DNA of 64,000 nucleotides, taken from the NCBI RefSeq assembly GCF_004135585.1, contig NZ_CP035501.1:310001-374000 (forward strand). Direction: 5' to 3'. This DNA comes from Sphingosinicella sp. BN140058. Lineage in GTDB: Bacteria > Pseudomonadota > Alphaproteobacteria > Sphingomonadales > Sphingomonadaceae. A program made the position numbers and the translations under genes. Below, piece after piece: positions 56,367-64,000 of the stretch (positions are counted from its first letter, which is position 1; each line of letters starts with the position of its first letter). The notes beneath the pieces are model-generated. The model was not told where the DNA came from. It saw nothing but the letters and a program-made list of their open reading frames with translations, and ran no database searches.

Positions 56367-56903
56367 ATGCGCTTTCGACACGTCGTTCCGATTCTCCTGG
56401 CGCTCCCGCTCGCCGCCTGCGCCGGCGGGCATGAGCGGGAATCCACCTACAACCGTGCGGAGGCTCAAGCCGTGGATCCGACACCCGCCGCGCCCGACGT
56501 CTACGTCATGCGTCATCTCGAAAAGGGCGACGGCGTCGACCCGGGGCTTTCCCCCGAAGGGCTTCGGCACGCCGAGGACCTGCTCGCCTTCTTCGCCGCC
56601 GATCCGCCCAAGGCGATCTACGTCAGCACCACCCGCCGCGCTCGCGAGACCGCGACGCCGCTGGCGTCCACCCTGGGCCTGCCGCTCAAGACCTACGACC
56701 CCGCCGATACCGCCCGGCTCGTCGCCGAAGTGGCGCGCGAGCCCGGCCCGGTGCTGATCATCGGCCACAGCAACACCGTACCGGAAATCGTCGAGAAGCT
56801 CGGCGGCGCCCGCCCGGAGCCGCTCAGCGAGAGCGAATTCGGCGACGTCTGGCATGTGGCCGGCAGCGATCATCGGGTCGAGAAACGACGGCTGGGGCAA
56901 TAA
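56367..56903 (+). CDS. histidine phosphatase-superfamily lipoprotein
   Basis: 178 residues. Leader with lipobox (MRFRHVVPILLALPLAAC). The phosphohistidine motif is R-H in VYVMRHLEKGDGVDPGLSPE (the usual R-H-G is R-H-L here), followed by YVSTTRRARETATPLA and the second catalytic His in VLIIGHSNTVPEIVEKLGG. Acts on an unknown phosphate ester outside the cytoplasm. Divergent from bkdA1 with 168 bases between starts. Confidence 0.85.
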   Translation: MRFRHVVPILLALPLAACAGGHERESTYNRAEAQAVDPTPAAPDVYVMRHLEKGDGVDPGLSPEGLRHAEDLLAFFAADPPKAIYVSTTRRARETATPLASTLGLPLKTYDPADTARLVAEVAREPGPVLIIGHSNTVPEIVEKLGGARPEPLSESEFGDVWHVAGSDHRVEKRRLGQ

Positions 56904-56928
56904 GAGCGGCGCTGCCGCCATCGAACGG

Positions 56929-57339
56929 ATGAAGGCAATGGACAGGGTACGGAGTGCGGCCTGCGCCTGCGGACAATTGACGGCAACCTGCACCGGCGAG
57001 CCCGTGCGAAACTCGGTCTGCCACTGCCTCTCCTGCAAGCGGAGGACCGGCAGCGCCTTTGCGTGGAACGCGACCTTCGCCGATGCGCAGGTGGCGGTGG
57101 CGGGCGAGAGCCGCAGCCGGTTTCGCCACAATGCGGAAGGCCGCTGGAGCCGGACCGATTTCTGTCCGGACTGCGGATCGACAATCTTCTACCGTATCGA
57201 GGGGCGCCCGGGGATGGTCACGATTCCGGTCGGCGCCTTTGCCGAAGTGGATTTTCCGGAGCCGACCGTCTCGGTCTACGGCGAGCGGCGTCATCCGTGG
57301 GTGCGGCTGGAGACGGCAGGCGCCCTCAGCGAGGAATGA
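56929..57339 (+). CDS. GFA-family (glutathione-dependent formaldehyde-activating type) protein
   Basis: 136 residues from ATG 56929; ATG 56938 is equally possible, and neither has a strong ribosome site. Zinc-binding cysteines are spread as in the family: ACACGQLTATC, SVCHCLSCKRRTGSAF, and DFCPDCGSTIFYR. GFA-fold proteins carry two zinc sites; most members of this branch have no proven substrate. It follows the phosphatase gene by 25 bases. Confidence 0.85.
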   Translation: MKAMDRVRSAACACGQLTATCTGEPVRNSVCHCLSCKRRTGSAFAWNATFADAQVAVAGESRSRFRHNAEGRWSRTDFCPDCGSTIFYRIEGRPGMVTIPVGAFAEVDFPEPTVSVYGERRHPWVRLETAGALSEE

Positions 57340-57343
57340 ATGC

Positions 57344-57371
57344 GGCGGGGAGCCGAGGCTCCCCCGCCTTT
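57344..57371. terminator. GC-rich hairpin between GFA gene and psp operon
   Basis: GGCGGGGAGCC and GGCTCCCCCGCC pair (one bulged C) around GA, five bases after the GFA stop, followed by TTT. It serves the convergent ends of the GFA gene and the psp operon. The T-run is short on the plus strand and absent on the minus. Confidence 0.5.
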
Positions 57372-57383
57372 CCCCCCGGACGC

Positions 57384-57617
57384 TTACAGGTCGACGCAGG
57401 CCGCGATCGATTCGAGCTTGCGGATGCGCTCCTTGAGATCGGCCATCTCGATCAGCTCGGTCATGCTGCCCCCGGTGGAATGCCGCGGCGCTGCGCCGAG
57501 TTCGAGCCGCTTGAGATCGAGCCAGCCCTGCCAGGCCTTGAGGCACGCGAGCAGGGTCAGGCCAAGACCGATCAGAGCGACTGTGGAGAGGGCTGCAAGG
57601 GTGATCATGCCGGACAT
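57384..57617 (-). CDS. PspB-like small membrane protein of the psp operon
   Basis: 77 residues; GGGAGAAG precedes the ATG. One N-terminal helix (MITLAALSTVALIGLGLTLL) then a charged amphipathic end (MTELIEMADLKERIRKLESI). This topology, and the D-L-x-x-R-(I/L)-x-x-(I/L)-E pattern, mirrors PspB in the same operon (DLARRLEDRVITVERIVG). Not a standard named Psp protein. It lies 22 bases after pspC, the last gene of the operon. Confidence 0.7.
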   Translation of the reverse strand: MSGMITLAALSTVALIGLGLTLLACLKAWQGWLDLKRLELGAAPRHSTGGSMTELIEMADLKERIRKLESIAACVDL

Positions 57618-57639
57618 GTCTCTTCTCCCGAATTGAACG

Positions 57640-57987
57640 TCAGCGCAGCCGGTCGATTTCGTCAGCGAGGCGGCGGTTCGAGCCCGCGACGTAGGAATCG
57701 ACCTCGATCATGCGACGGTCGATGTCGCGCATCTGCTCCTGATAGTCGCGCGCCGACATGCGGGGCGCCTTGTACGCATCGTGATCGGCGAGGCTCGCGG
57801 GCTTCTTGTCGGCGATGAGGGCCGCGATGCCGTAGGCGAGCAGGGTCCACGGAAAGGCACCGAGCAGAGTGATCAAGACGATGCCGACGCGGACCAGGGT
57901 GGCATCCCAGCCGGTCATGTTCGAGATGCCGGCGCAGACGCCGAGGAGCTTGCCGTTGCGGCGGTCGAGACGGAAGGTGCGTTTCAC
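57640..57987 (-). CDS. pspC: phage shock protein C
   Basis: 115 residues. The PspC domain begins FRLDRRNGKLLGVCAGISNM and contains one long hydrophobic helix (LVRVGIVLITLLGAFPWTLL). The C-terminal part (DYQEQMRDIDRRMIEVDSYV) is a coiled coil. In enterobacteria PspB/PspC sense inner-membrane damage and free the activator from PspA. Overlaps pspB by four bases. Confidence 0.92.
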   Translation of the reverse strand: MKRTFRLDRRNGKLLGVCAGISNMTGWDATLVRVGIVLITLLGAFPWTLLAYGIAALIADKKPASLADHDAYKAPRMSARDYQEQMRDIDRRMIEVDSYVAGSNRRLADEIDRLR

Positions 57988-58262
57988 TTGATCCTCCTGA
58001 GGCTTTCCTGGTTCCGGTCTTCGAGGCCGGATTGAAGGGGGTCGGCGGCGAGTGCGCGCCAGTTGGGATTGTCAGCGCCGACGATCCGTTCGACGGTGAT
58101 CACCCGGTCTTCGAGGCGGCGGGCAAGGTCGTAGAGATCCTCGATCAGCTTCTCGTCGTCGGTGGTAAGGGTCGCCGCGGTCTTCCAGCGCGTGAGGTAA
58201 TGCAGGATCAGCCACGGCAGACCGATGAAGATCGCCGGGATGACGATGATCTCGGAGCCCAT
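57984..58262 (-). CDS. pspB: phage shock protein B
   Basis: 92 residues. N-terminal membrane helix (EIIVIPAIFIGLPWLILHYL) and the PspB coiled-coil end (LIEDLYDLARRLEDRVITVE). It starts 3 bases after the pspA stop and overlaps pspC. Works with PspC in membrane-stress signalling. Confidence 0.92.
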   Translation of the reverse strand: MGSEIIVIPAIFIGLPWLILHYLTRWKTAATLTTDDEKLIEDLYDLARRLEDRVITVERIVGADNPNWRALAADPLQSGLEDRNQESLRRIK

Positions 58263-58265
58263 CGG

Positions 58266-58940
58266 TCAGGCCTCCGGGCCTGCGGCGAGCCGCGCCTTCA
58301 TCGCCGCCAGCTCGGCATCGACCTTGTCGGCGTTGCGAAGTTCGGCAATCTCGTCCTCCAGGCTCTGCGGCGGTGCGCCCAGCGCGAGCGCATCGGCGCG
58401 CGCCTCGGCGAGGTCGGCGTGGCGTTCGAGCTGGTCGAAGCGCGAAAAGGCTTCGTCGACCCGCGGCCCGGCATAGACTTCCCGCATCCGCACCCGGTTC
58501 TGGGCGCTTTCGAAGCGGCTCTGGATCGCATTCTGACGCACCCGGGCATCGCGCAGCTTGGTCTGCAGCTTGGCGATGTCGCCTTCCGAGGCACGCAGTC
58601 CGTCGTCGAGCATCTCGATTTCCTGGGCGAGGCTGTCGGCAAGGTCGGCCGCTTTGTTCTTCTCCTGGAGCGCGCCCTTGGCGAGGTCTTCGCGACCTTT
58701 GGACAGCGCCAGCTCGGCCTTTTCGGTCCAGCTGTCCTGCAGCTTGTGCAGGCGGGCGATCTGGCTGCGCATCTCCTTCTGGTCGGCGATCGTCCGGGCG
58801 GCGGACGCACGCACTTCGACGAGCGTCTCCTCCATCTCCATGATGATCATCCGGATCATCTTGGCCGGGTCTTCCGCCTTGTCGAGCAGATCGGCGAAGT
58901 TCGCGGCGACGATGTCGCGGGTGCGCGTGAAGATGCTCAT
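58266..58940 (-). CDS. pspA: phage shock protein A
   Basis: 224 residues from ATG 58940 (AAGGA eight bases ahead), which gives the canonical MSIFTRTRDIVAANFADLLD amphipathic start. Long coiled coils (residues 25-200) follow, as in PspA/Vipp1 ESCRT-III-like membrane-binding proteins. It binds stressed membrane and, in its free state, inhibits PspF. An in-frame ATG at 59069 would add 43 Pro/Arg-rich residues (MAEPIHVRREDLVPMPPQRL onward); it overlaps the stop of the small gene upstream and could be a separate coupled start. Confidence 0.95.
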   Translation of the reverse strand: MSIFTRTRDIVAANFADLLDKAEDPAKMIRMIIMEMEETLVEVRASAARTIADQKEMRSQIARLHKLQDSWTEKAELALSKGREDLAKGALQEKNKAADLADSLAQEIEMLDDGLRASEGDIAKLQTKLRDARVRQNAIQSRFESAQNRVRMREVYAGPRVDEAFSRFDQLERHADLAEARADALALGAPPQSLEDEIAELRNADKVDAELAAMKARLAAGPEA

Positions 58941-59061
58941 CGGCAGATCCTTGAAAGTCTGGCTTGGCGGCTCGGGGCGGCGTGGACCGCCGGGGCGCGG
59001 AGGTGGCTGGAGCCGCTGCGGCGGCATCGGCACCAGATCCTCGCGGCGGACATGGATCGGC

Positions 59062-59247
59062 TCAGCCATGGACGATTGCCTCCGCATCGATCGCGGCGAC
59101 CTGGACGGGCGCGGTCTGGACGGCCACCGGTGCCGCATTTGCGGCGACACGGACCGGGCCGGCAGCGGCGGCGAACGCGGTGGCGGTGAGGACGATGGCG
59201 GCAGCGGCGGCGATCACACCCTGCTTGAGATTGTCGAGGTCGAACAT
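59062..59247 (-). CDS. small exported or single-pass protein at the head of the psp operon
   Basis: 61 residues with GGGAGCC ahead of the ATG. One hydrophobic Ala-rich helix (VIAAAAAIVLTATAFAAAAG) and an Ala/Val-rich tail (PVRVAANAAPVAVQTAPVQV). It may be a signal peptide plus short mature part, or a membrane microprotein. It lies between the sigma-54-type promoter and pspA, so should be induced with the psp genes. No homologue is recognised. An ATG for an extended PspA lies inside its last codons. Confidence 0.65.
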   Translation of the reverse strand: MFDLDNLKQGVIAAAAAIVLTATAFAAAAGPVRVAANAAPVAVQTAPVQVAAIDAEAIVHG

Positions 59248-59303
59248 GGCTTGGCTCCCTAGATCCTGTTGCGAACCGCCTCGCGGCGGGTTGCCAACAG
59301 AAT

Positions 59304-59320
59304 TACAAGGCCCGTGCCAA
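59304..59320 (-). promoter_or_regulatory. sigma-54-type promoter of the psp operon
   Basis: On the minus strand the sequence reads TTGGCACGGGCCTTGTA, close to the sigma-54 consensus (T-G-G-C-A-C, five bases, T-T-G-C-A/T) with the essential GG at -24 intact and T in place of C at -12. It lies about 57 bases ahead of the first small gene's ATG. E. coli psp genes are likewise sigma-54 dependent. Confidence 0.7.
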
Positions 59321-59328
59321 GTGCGGAG

Positions 59329-59348
59329 AATGGCGGTTTTCCGCCATT
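59329..59348. promoter_or_regulatory. perfect dyad upstream of the sigma-54 promoter
   Basis: AATGGCGG-TTTT-CCGCCATT, 8-base perfect arms. On the transcribed strand it lies directly upstream of the -24 box, where an enhancer-binding protein or IHF-type protein would sit. It could equally be a terminator-like hairpin for the small gene upstream at 59445. Confidence 0.5.
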
Positions 59349-59444
59349 AATGCCCGAAGAACGTGGATTGCCGCAGCCGTACAGATACCGACTGTTGGTG
59401 TATCACGCCAACTTTCAGCGGGCGCCGATCGCGCCGACCGCAGG

Positions 59445-59708
59445 TCAGCCGTACGTACGGGCGCGGGTGACGATGCGGCGAAGGCTGGAGCGGCGGTGGC
59501 GCGGCCCTCGCGTCGCGTCGAGCAGCTTGCCGCCGGCCATGAACACGGCCCCGGTGCAGGCCGCGAACAGCAGGTAACCGAGAACTCCGGGATATTTCTG
59601 CAGATAGACGAAGCCGCGGGTAACGGCTCCCACCGCCAGTGCGTAGATGATGGCGAACGCTTCGAGGCGGGTCTTGATGACGAAGAGACGCGCGATCCTG
59701 CTGAACAT
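59445..59708 (-). CDS. small membrane protein, unknown function
   Basis: 87 residues from ATG 59708. Two hydrophobic helices (LEAFAIIYALAVGAVTRGFV and VLGYLLFAACTGAVFMAGGK) with a basic N-terminus (MFSRIARLFVIKTR) and basic C-terminus, so both ends probably face the cytoplasm. The ribosome site is weak; the frame is open upstream but the added part has no membrane or conserved feature. It resembles small proteins found widely in sphingomonads. It reads toward the psp operon. Confidence 0.6.
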   Translation of the reverse strand: MFSRIARLFVIKTRLEAFAIIYALAVGAVTRGFVYLQKYPGVLGYLLFAACTGAVFMAGGKLLDATRGPRHRRSSLRRIVTRARTYG

Positions 59709-59907
59709 GCGCGCAGCCAAGCAAGAGCTGGGCCATTGGCGGATTTGCGCCAATCCCGATCCGCGACCGTTAGGAATTTGTAAACCATACCGACAGGAAA
59801 GAAGATGGCCGGCAGCCGGTGGGCTCGCGCCTCCCCTCTCTCCCACGGCAGGATACACTTCCGAGCCCTGCCTGCCCGATCGCCGATTGCCTGCTGCCGC
59901 CTGATGA

Positions 59908-61962
59908 TCACCGGCCATTCGTCTCGCTTGGCGGATGCCCCAGTTCGTCGATGAACGTCAGGAAGGCTGGGTAGAGCAGATCGTTCGCATGTTCCGTCAC
60001 GTGGTACGAGTCGAAATACAGGGGGCGATCGCCGCGATAGGCGTCACAAACGCTGGCTGGGCACAGCGCAGGAAAGGGATCCCACACTGCCGCTCTCGGT
60101 AGAACCGCCCCAAGCTCTCGATATTCGGCCAGCATGACGGCCCGGGAGGCTGAAAATTCCCGTTCCGGAACCCTGAAGCCGCCGCGGCAATCGGGATTGG
60201 CGCGATTGAACCAGTCCGAGCAGCGATACGGCATCGCCCTGAACACCGGCCTGGGCGCCTCGAACACGAGGATCGCGCCTCGCCGAGCGAGCGGAAGCAG
60301 AAGGGCCAGCGCCCGGCGACGGGACATCGCCGCCGCCGCCGGCCGCGCCGGTAGCGGGATAATTCCCCTTGGCCGGTCCGGATCCAGGCGATCGATCCGC
60401 AGCGACGCCATCACCACCACGTCGCCGGGTGCTACCGATCTCGAAAGCGTAGCGATGACGGAGCGGTGAAAGGCTTCGCACCCGGCCTGCTGCGGGGCGA
60501 TCGGGGCGATATAGGGGAACGGGCATCCGTTGCGATGAAATATCGCCGCAGGAGCACCGCGCCCGGCGGCGTATCGCGCAGCCATGCTCCCATAGGACCA
60601 TGCGTAAGAATCGCCGACCACGAATAGACGGGCTCGTCCGGGCTTGCCGGGGCAACGAGGGGACCAGCGTTCGACGGTGCCGCCAGCGAGTGGCTCCACA
60701 AGGCTGCTGCTGGCGCAGGCCCCCGCCCGAAAAGTCCGGTCAGCCAGCAGCCCGTAATGCATCCGGCTGAGCGTTATTGAACGCTCGGCGTGGAAGACGG
60801 TGAAGACGACACACGCGCAGACCAGCAAGGCGACGCTTCCTGCCAGGACCACCTGCAACGGAAACGTGTAGGTCTCGCGGCGCTTCGCTCGAAACGGCTG
60901 CTCCACGAAATGGTAGGAAAGGAGGCCGAGAACCGCCGTCAGGACAAGGGCGATAACGAGCGGAATTCCGCCTTCTAGCCCTATCGTCCAACGCAGCAGC
61001 ACGATTACCGGCCAATGCCACAGATACAGGGAGTAGGACGCCCTGCCGACGTAGGTGGCCGCTTTCGTCTCCAGCCAGATCGGCGGCATGTATCCCGGCC
61101 GCGCCACCACGAGCATCAGGAGGATCATGGCTGCAACAACCGCGCCGATAGTGATTCGAGGCGCCGCCTGGAGCCACGGCAAGGTGATCAACGCTCCCAG
61201 CATTGCGATCGAAAATAGGTACGCGCACCAGCGAGCCGGCAGTCCTGCGGACTTTGCAGCCTCTTGCCAACCCGGCAACCCGATCGCGAGCAACACTCCG
61301 GCAGCAAGCTCCCAAAATCTCGACGGCATCAGGTAGAAAGCGAGGTTCGGCGCCGAGGCGTAGAGGTGGGTGGAAAGAAGCAGCGAAGCGAAGCCGAGCG
61401 CACCGATCGACAGCGCAAGCCGGCGTCTTCCTTGTTTCTGATCCCCTCCTGACCAGAGCCAGATGAGGAAGGGCAAGACGAGATAGAATTGCTCCTCCAC
61501 GCCCAAGGTCCAGGTGTGGAGGAACGGATTGCGCTCCGAACTTCCGCCGAAATACGCCTGACTGAGGAAGGCGAGGACTATGTTGGCGCCTCCCACGGCT
61601 GCGCCGACGGCAACGCCCCTGCTCGCGGTCATCACGCTGGCTGCCGGTATGAACAGGACGGAAAAGACGGACGTGACTGTGAGCATGACGACGAGCGCCG
61701 GAACGATCCGGACGACGCGACGTGCGTAGAATCGCGCCAGTGTCGTGCGCAGCCGACCGGATTGGGCGTCGATAAACGATCTTGTGACGACGAACCCGGA
61801 GATGACGAAGAAAATGTCGACACCAAGATACCCGCCCGGAAAGAACCTCGGACGCAAGTGGAACAGGATCACGGCGAGGACGGCAATCGCGCGAAGCCCG
61901 TCGATACCGGGTATGTAGCGCCCGGCGCCTTCGATCGTCGTCTCGGCGCCAGCCACCTTCAT
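59908..61962 (-). CDS. OafA-type O-acyltransferase with SGNH domain
   Basis: 684 residues; TTAGGAGG precedes the ATG. An acyltransferase-3 membrane part (about residues 15-370) begins YIPGIDGLRAIAVLAVILFH and contains the catalytic histidine (LFHLRPRFFPGGYLGVDIFF, VISGFV, then RNPFLHTWTLGVEEQFYLVL). The C-terminal periplasmic SGNH hydrolase-like domain (from about 430) has the Ser motif ARLFVVGDSYAWSYGS and the D-x-x-H end YFDSYHVTEHANDLL. It O-acetylates a surface glycan such as O-antigen or exopolysaccharide. Complete, and not linked to other glycan genes here. Confidence 0.93.
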   Translation of the reverse strand: MKVAGAETTIEGAGRYIPGIDGLRAIAVLAVILFHLRPRFFPGGYLGVDIFFVISGFVVTRSFIDAQSGRLRTTLARFYARRVVRIVPALVVMLTVTSVFSVLFIPAASVMTASRGVAVGAAVGGANIVLAFLSQAYFGGSSERNPFLHTWTLGVEEQFYLVLPFLIWLWSGGDQKQGRRRLALSIGALGFASLLLSTHLYASAPNLAFYLMPSRFWELAAGVLLAIGLPGWQEAAKSAGLPARWCAYLFSIAMLGALITLPWLQAAPRITIGAVVAAMILLMLVVARPGYMPPIWLETKAATYVGRASYSLYLWHWPVIVLLRWTIGLEGGIPLVIALVLTAVLGLLSYHFVEQPFRAKRRETYTFPLQVVLAGSVALLVCACVVFTVFHAERSITLSRMHYGLLADRTFRAGACASSSLVEPLAGGTVERWSPRCPGKPGRARLFVVGDSYAWSYGSMAARYAAGRGAPAAIFHRNGCPFPYIAPIAPQQAGCEAFHRSVIATLSRSVAPGDVVVMASLRIDRLDPDRPRGIIPLPARPAAAAMSRRRALALLLPLARRGAILVFEAPRPVFRAMPYRCSDWFNRANPDCRGGFRVPEREFSASRAVMLAEYRELGAVLPRAAVWDPFPALCPASVCDAYRGDRPLYFDSYHVTEHANDLLYPAFLTFIDELGHPPSETNGR

Positions 61963-62049
61963 GGCGACCTCCTAACTTGAACGGCGAAGCCGATCGGGCG
62001 GCGCTTCATCGTCGGACAGTCGACTGCGGCCCCGGCGGCATCCGTGGCG

Positions 62050-62457
62050 TCAGACCGTGACCATGTCGTAGACGATCACCCTGCCCCACAAGCGGCTGCA
62101 CTCGGCGACGAAGGACTGGTGGATGGGATGATCCTGATAGGTCTTCTGGTCTTCGACGCTGTCGAAGACCATCAGCTCCGACACATCGAAGCTGGAATCG
62201 ACGACGTCCCGCTGTTCGGTCGAGGCCGGCACGCCGATCTGGAGATCGCGGATGACGGGGATCGCCCGGAGCGTGCGCAGGCCGGCGATCAGAGCGTCGC
62301 GGTCTTCGGCCGATTCGGGCCGTTTCAGCCAGAAGAAGACGTGATGGACGATCCTGCTGCCGGCCTGTGCCGGCGCCGCCGCGGCGGGGGTGCCCGAGAG
62401 CATGGCGGCGCCGCCAAGCGCCACCGCCTTTACGACGTCTCTTCGTTCGACCGACAT
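62050..62457 (-). CDS. exported Dabb (stress-responsive A/B barrel) protein
   Basis: 135 residues. ATG 62457 starts a twin-arginine-like leader ([20 protein letters not shown]), which fits export of a folded protein; the frame further upstream is unlikely. The Dabb barrel reads [60 protein letters not shown] and PIHQSFV. Dabb proteins are small dimeric ferredoxin-like folds of unknown enzymatic role. Confidence 0.85.
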   Translation of the reverse strand: MSVERRDVVKAVALGGAAMLSGTPAAAAPAQAGSRIVHHVFFWLKRPESAEDRDALIAGLRTLRAIPVIRDLQIGVPASTEQRDVVDSSFDVSELMVFDSVEDQKTYQDHPIHQSFVAECSRLWGRVIVYDMVTV

Positions 62458-62690
62458 GCTGCGTCCCCACGGTTGCGGCCGTGGGCATAAAGCTATCGGT
62501 GCGGCAACGACAATCCCCATGGCTCAGCCGCCGCTTCCTTGTCTCTCGGCCACGTCAGACGCCACCAACGAGAAAGAAGCCCGAAAACAGCATCCTGATT
62601 CCATGTCGTGGAGCCAAGCGGCTTACGAGCCGTTGACCGCCCTTGGCGCGCCGCTAAGCGTTGCCGAATGAGATGAAGAGGGAGGATTAT

Positions 62691-62954
62691 ATGCGTGTTA
62701 TCTTGATCGCCGGCCTGGCGCTGGCGACCGCCGCTTGCGGCGGTGGCGACAATCAGGCGGACGTCAACCAGGCGAACACCCTGACGACCGAAAACATCAT
62801 GGTCGATGACAATCTGTCCATGGACGCAAACGGTTCGATGGGCGCCATGCCGGGCATGGACGCGAATGCGACCATGGACGCCAATACTCAGAATTTGATG
62901 GCGCAGGACGCCAACACCAACGATCCCGACACCAATCTCGCCAACGGCCTCTGA
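62691..62954 (+). CDS. Asn/Asp/Met-rich small lipoprotein
   Basis: 87 residues; ATG 62691 follows GGGAGGATT, and an upstream in-frame ATG adds only charged residues. Leader MRVILIAGLALATAAC gives a lipobox cysteine; the mature part is low complexity, built from repeats of D-A-N-x-(S/T)-M (LSMDANGSMGAMPGMDANAT, MDANTQNLMAQDANTNDPD). It ends DTNLANGL, echoing the ending of the other small lipoprotein at 39545-39748. A strong terminator follows. Function unknown; Met/Asp spacing could suit metal binding (speculation). Confidence 0.75.
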   Translation: MRVILIAGLALATAACGGGDNQADVNQANTLTTENIMVDDNLSMDANGSMGAMPGMDANATMDANTQNLMAQDANTNDPDTNLANGL

Positions 62955-63006
62955 GCCGCAGACGGATTCGGTTGCGCAGCCGCCGTTCGGCGGACCGCGC
63001 AGAAAG

Positions 63007-63038
63007 AAGCGCCCGCCTGTGCTGCGGGCGCTTTTTTT
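63007..63038 (+). terminator. Rho-independent terminator
   Basis: AAGCGCCCGC (63007-63016) pairs with GCGGGCGCTT (63024-63033) around CTGTGCT, followed by a run of T to 63038. A textbook intrinsic terminator, 52 bases after the lipoprotein stop. Confidence 0.92.
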
Positions 63039-63135
63039 CGCCTGCCGATCCCGGCCATGCCGACTTGTCATCGCAAGTGCGCGGAGAAGCGCATAAGGCA
63101 TTCCGCACACCCATTTGCGTAGCGGAGGATTGCCG

Positions 63136-64000
63136 ATGAACGTCGCCGACACCATCGTGGAGATGCTTGAAGAAATCGGCGTCGAGCGGATCTATGGGAT
63201 CGTCGGCGACAGCTTGAACGGTCTGACCGAGGCGATCCGGCGGCGCGGCAAGATCGAATGGGTGCACATGCGGCACGAGGAGGCGGCGGCCTTCGCCGCC
63301 GGTGCCGAGGCGCAACTGACCGGCCGGCTCGCCGTCTGCGCGGGTTCCTGCGGGCCCGGCAACCTGCATCTCATCAACGGCCTCTACGATTGTCACCGCA
63401 GCGGCGCACCGGTGCTCGCCATCGCCGCCCACATTCCAAGCGCGGAAATCGGCAGCGGCTATTTCCAGGAGACCAAGCCGGAGCGGCTGTTCGCGGACTG
63501 CAGCCATTATTGCGAGCTGGTGTCGAGCCCGAAGCAGATGCCCCGCACGCTCGAGCTCGGCATCCGCGCGGCGGTCGGCAAGGGCGGTGTCTCCGTGCTC
63601 GTCATCCCGGGCGATGTCGCGCTCGAAAAGGCGTCCGACACGAAGTCGGCGGGGATTTCCGGCCTGCTCCCGCCCTCCCCGCGCATTGCCCCTGCACCCA
63701 CGGACATCGATCGTCTGACGGCCATGCTCAACGAGGCGAAGTCCGTCACCCTGCTCTGCGGGCGCGGCTGCCGCGGCGCCCATGGCGAATTGCTGGAGCT
63801 TGCCGACGCGCTCGGCGCGCCGATCGTCCATGCACTTGGCGGCAAGGAGTTCGTCGAGCCCGACAACCCTTTCGATGTGGGGATGACGGGCCTGATCGGC
63901 TTCTCGTCGGGCTATCGCGCAATGCTGAAATGTGACATGCTGCTGATGCTGGGCACCGACTTCCCTTATCGGCAATTCTATCCCGACGACGCCCGCATCG
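63136..64000 (+). CDS. poxB: PoxB-like thiamine-diphosphate enzyme, 5' part
   Basis: 288 residues visible; the gene runs off the window. AGCGGAGGATTGCCG ahead of the ATG supplies the ribosome site. The N-terminal pyrimidine-binding domain has [19 protein letters not shown], the catalytic-Glu region [20 protein letters not shown] and the [20 protein letters not shown] loop. The middle FAD-like domain begins near [20 protein letters not shown]. This is the pyruvate:ubiquinone oxidoreductase (PoxB) subgroup of the acetolactate-synthase family, which makes acetate from pyruvate at the membrane. The C-terminal membrane-binding part is not seen. Confidence 0.85.
   Translation, partial: MNVADTIVEMLEEIGVERIYGIVGDSLNGLTEAIRRRGKIEWVHMRHEEAAAFAAGAEAQLTGRLAVCAGSCGPGNLHLINGLYDCHRSGAPVLAIAAHIPSAEIGSGYFQETKPERLFADCSHYCELVSSPKQMPRTLELGIRAAVGKGGVSVLVIPGDVALEKASDTKSAGISGLLPPSPRIAPAPTDIDRLTAMLNEAKSVTLLCGRGCRGAHGELLELADALGAPIVHALGGKEFVEPDNPFDVGMTGLIGFSSGYRAMLKCDMLLMLGTDFPYRQFYPDDARI

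Overview
The window is a 64 kb, GC-rich, gene-dense chromosomal segment that looks like a Sphingomonas-type alphaproteobacterium. This is inferred from the large TonB-dependent receptors of the sugar-uptake kind, the tryptophan-halogenase-like genes next to them, the psp operon lacking an adjacent pspF, and the short GC-rich palindromic repeats between genes. I found no rRNA, tRNA, CRISPR array, phage or insertion-sequence transposase. Genes are mostly in short operons, many with 4-base ATGA/GTGA overlaps.

Region 1 (1-7.3 kb): a probable operon of a Cys-rich small protein (cut by the window edge), a PepSY-like exported protein, a MerC-like membrane protein, a DUF1624 membrane protein and a TonB-dependent receptor. 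A decayed VOC gene, a small membrane protein and a second, divergently oriented receptor follow. Region 2 (7.5-13.4 kb): signalling genes, namely an orphan NarL-type regulator, a membrane LytTR regulator divergent from an acyltransferase, and a large PAS/GAF hybrid histidine kinase. Region 3 (13.5-39.5 kb): accessory catabolism. It holds M28 and M20 peptidases, two GH43 enzymes, an aldose 1-epimerase, a GH5-like enzyme, two large TonB receptors, two FAD-dependent halogenase-like proteins, a GH27 alpha-galactosidase, a GntR/FadR regulator and a divergent SSS-type sodium/sugar symporter. Together these look like a polysaccharide utilisation locus for a galactose/arabinose-containing glycan: outer-membrane uptake, hydrolysis by exported enzymes, mutarotation and inner-membrane symport. 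An unrelated block (32.7-36.9 kb: ankyrin protein, GH39 remnant, ArsR/SRPBCC/DUF1801 operon, AAC(3)-like acetyltransferase) lies between the alpha-galactosidase and the regulator/symporter pair.

Region 4 (39.5-49.3 kb): housekeeping genes: rph-rdgB-hemW, a LpoA-like lipoprotein divergent from rsmI-yraN, a hydrolase/oxidoreductase pair and a class A penicillin-binding protein. A ~160 bp palindromic element lies in the 5' part of the hemW reading frame. Region 5 (49.4-56.2 kb): a branched-chain 2-oxoacid dehydrogenase operon (E1 alpha, E1 beta, E2), then on the same strand a homodimeric E1-like enzyme. Between E2 and that enzyme sits an opposite-strand DUF559 nuclease-like gene bracketed by 36 bp near-identical inverted repeats, the most intriguing module here. 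Region 6 (56.3-64 kb): a phosphoglycerate-mutase-like lipoprotein, a GFA enzyme, a psp envelope-stress operon with extra small members and a good sigma-54-type promoter, an OafA-like O-acyltransferase, a Dabb protein, an Asn/Asp-rich lipoprotein with a clear terminator, and the start of a poxB-like gene that runs off the window.
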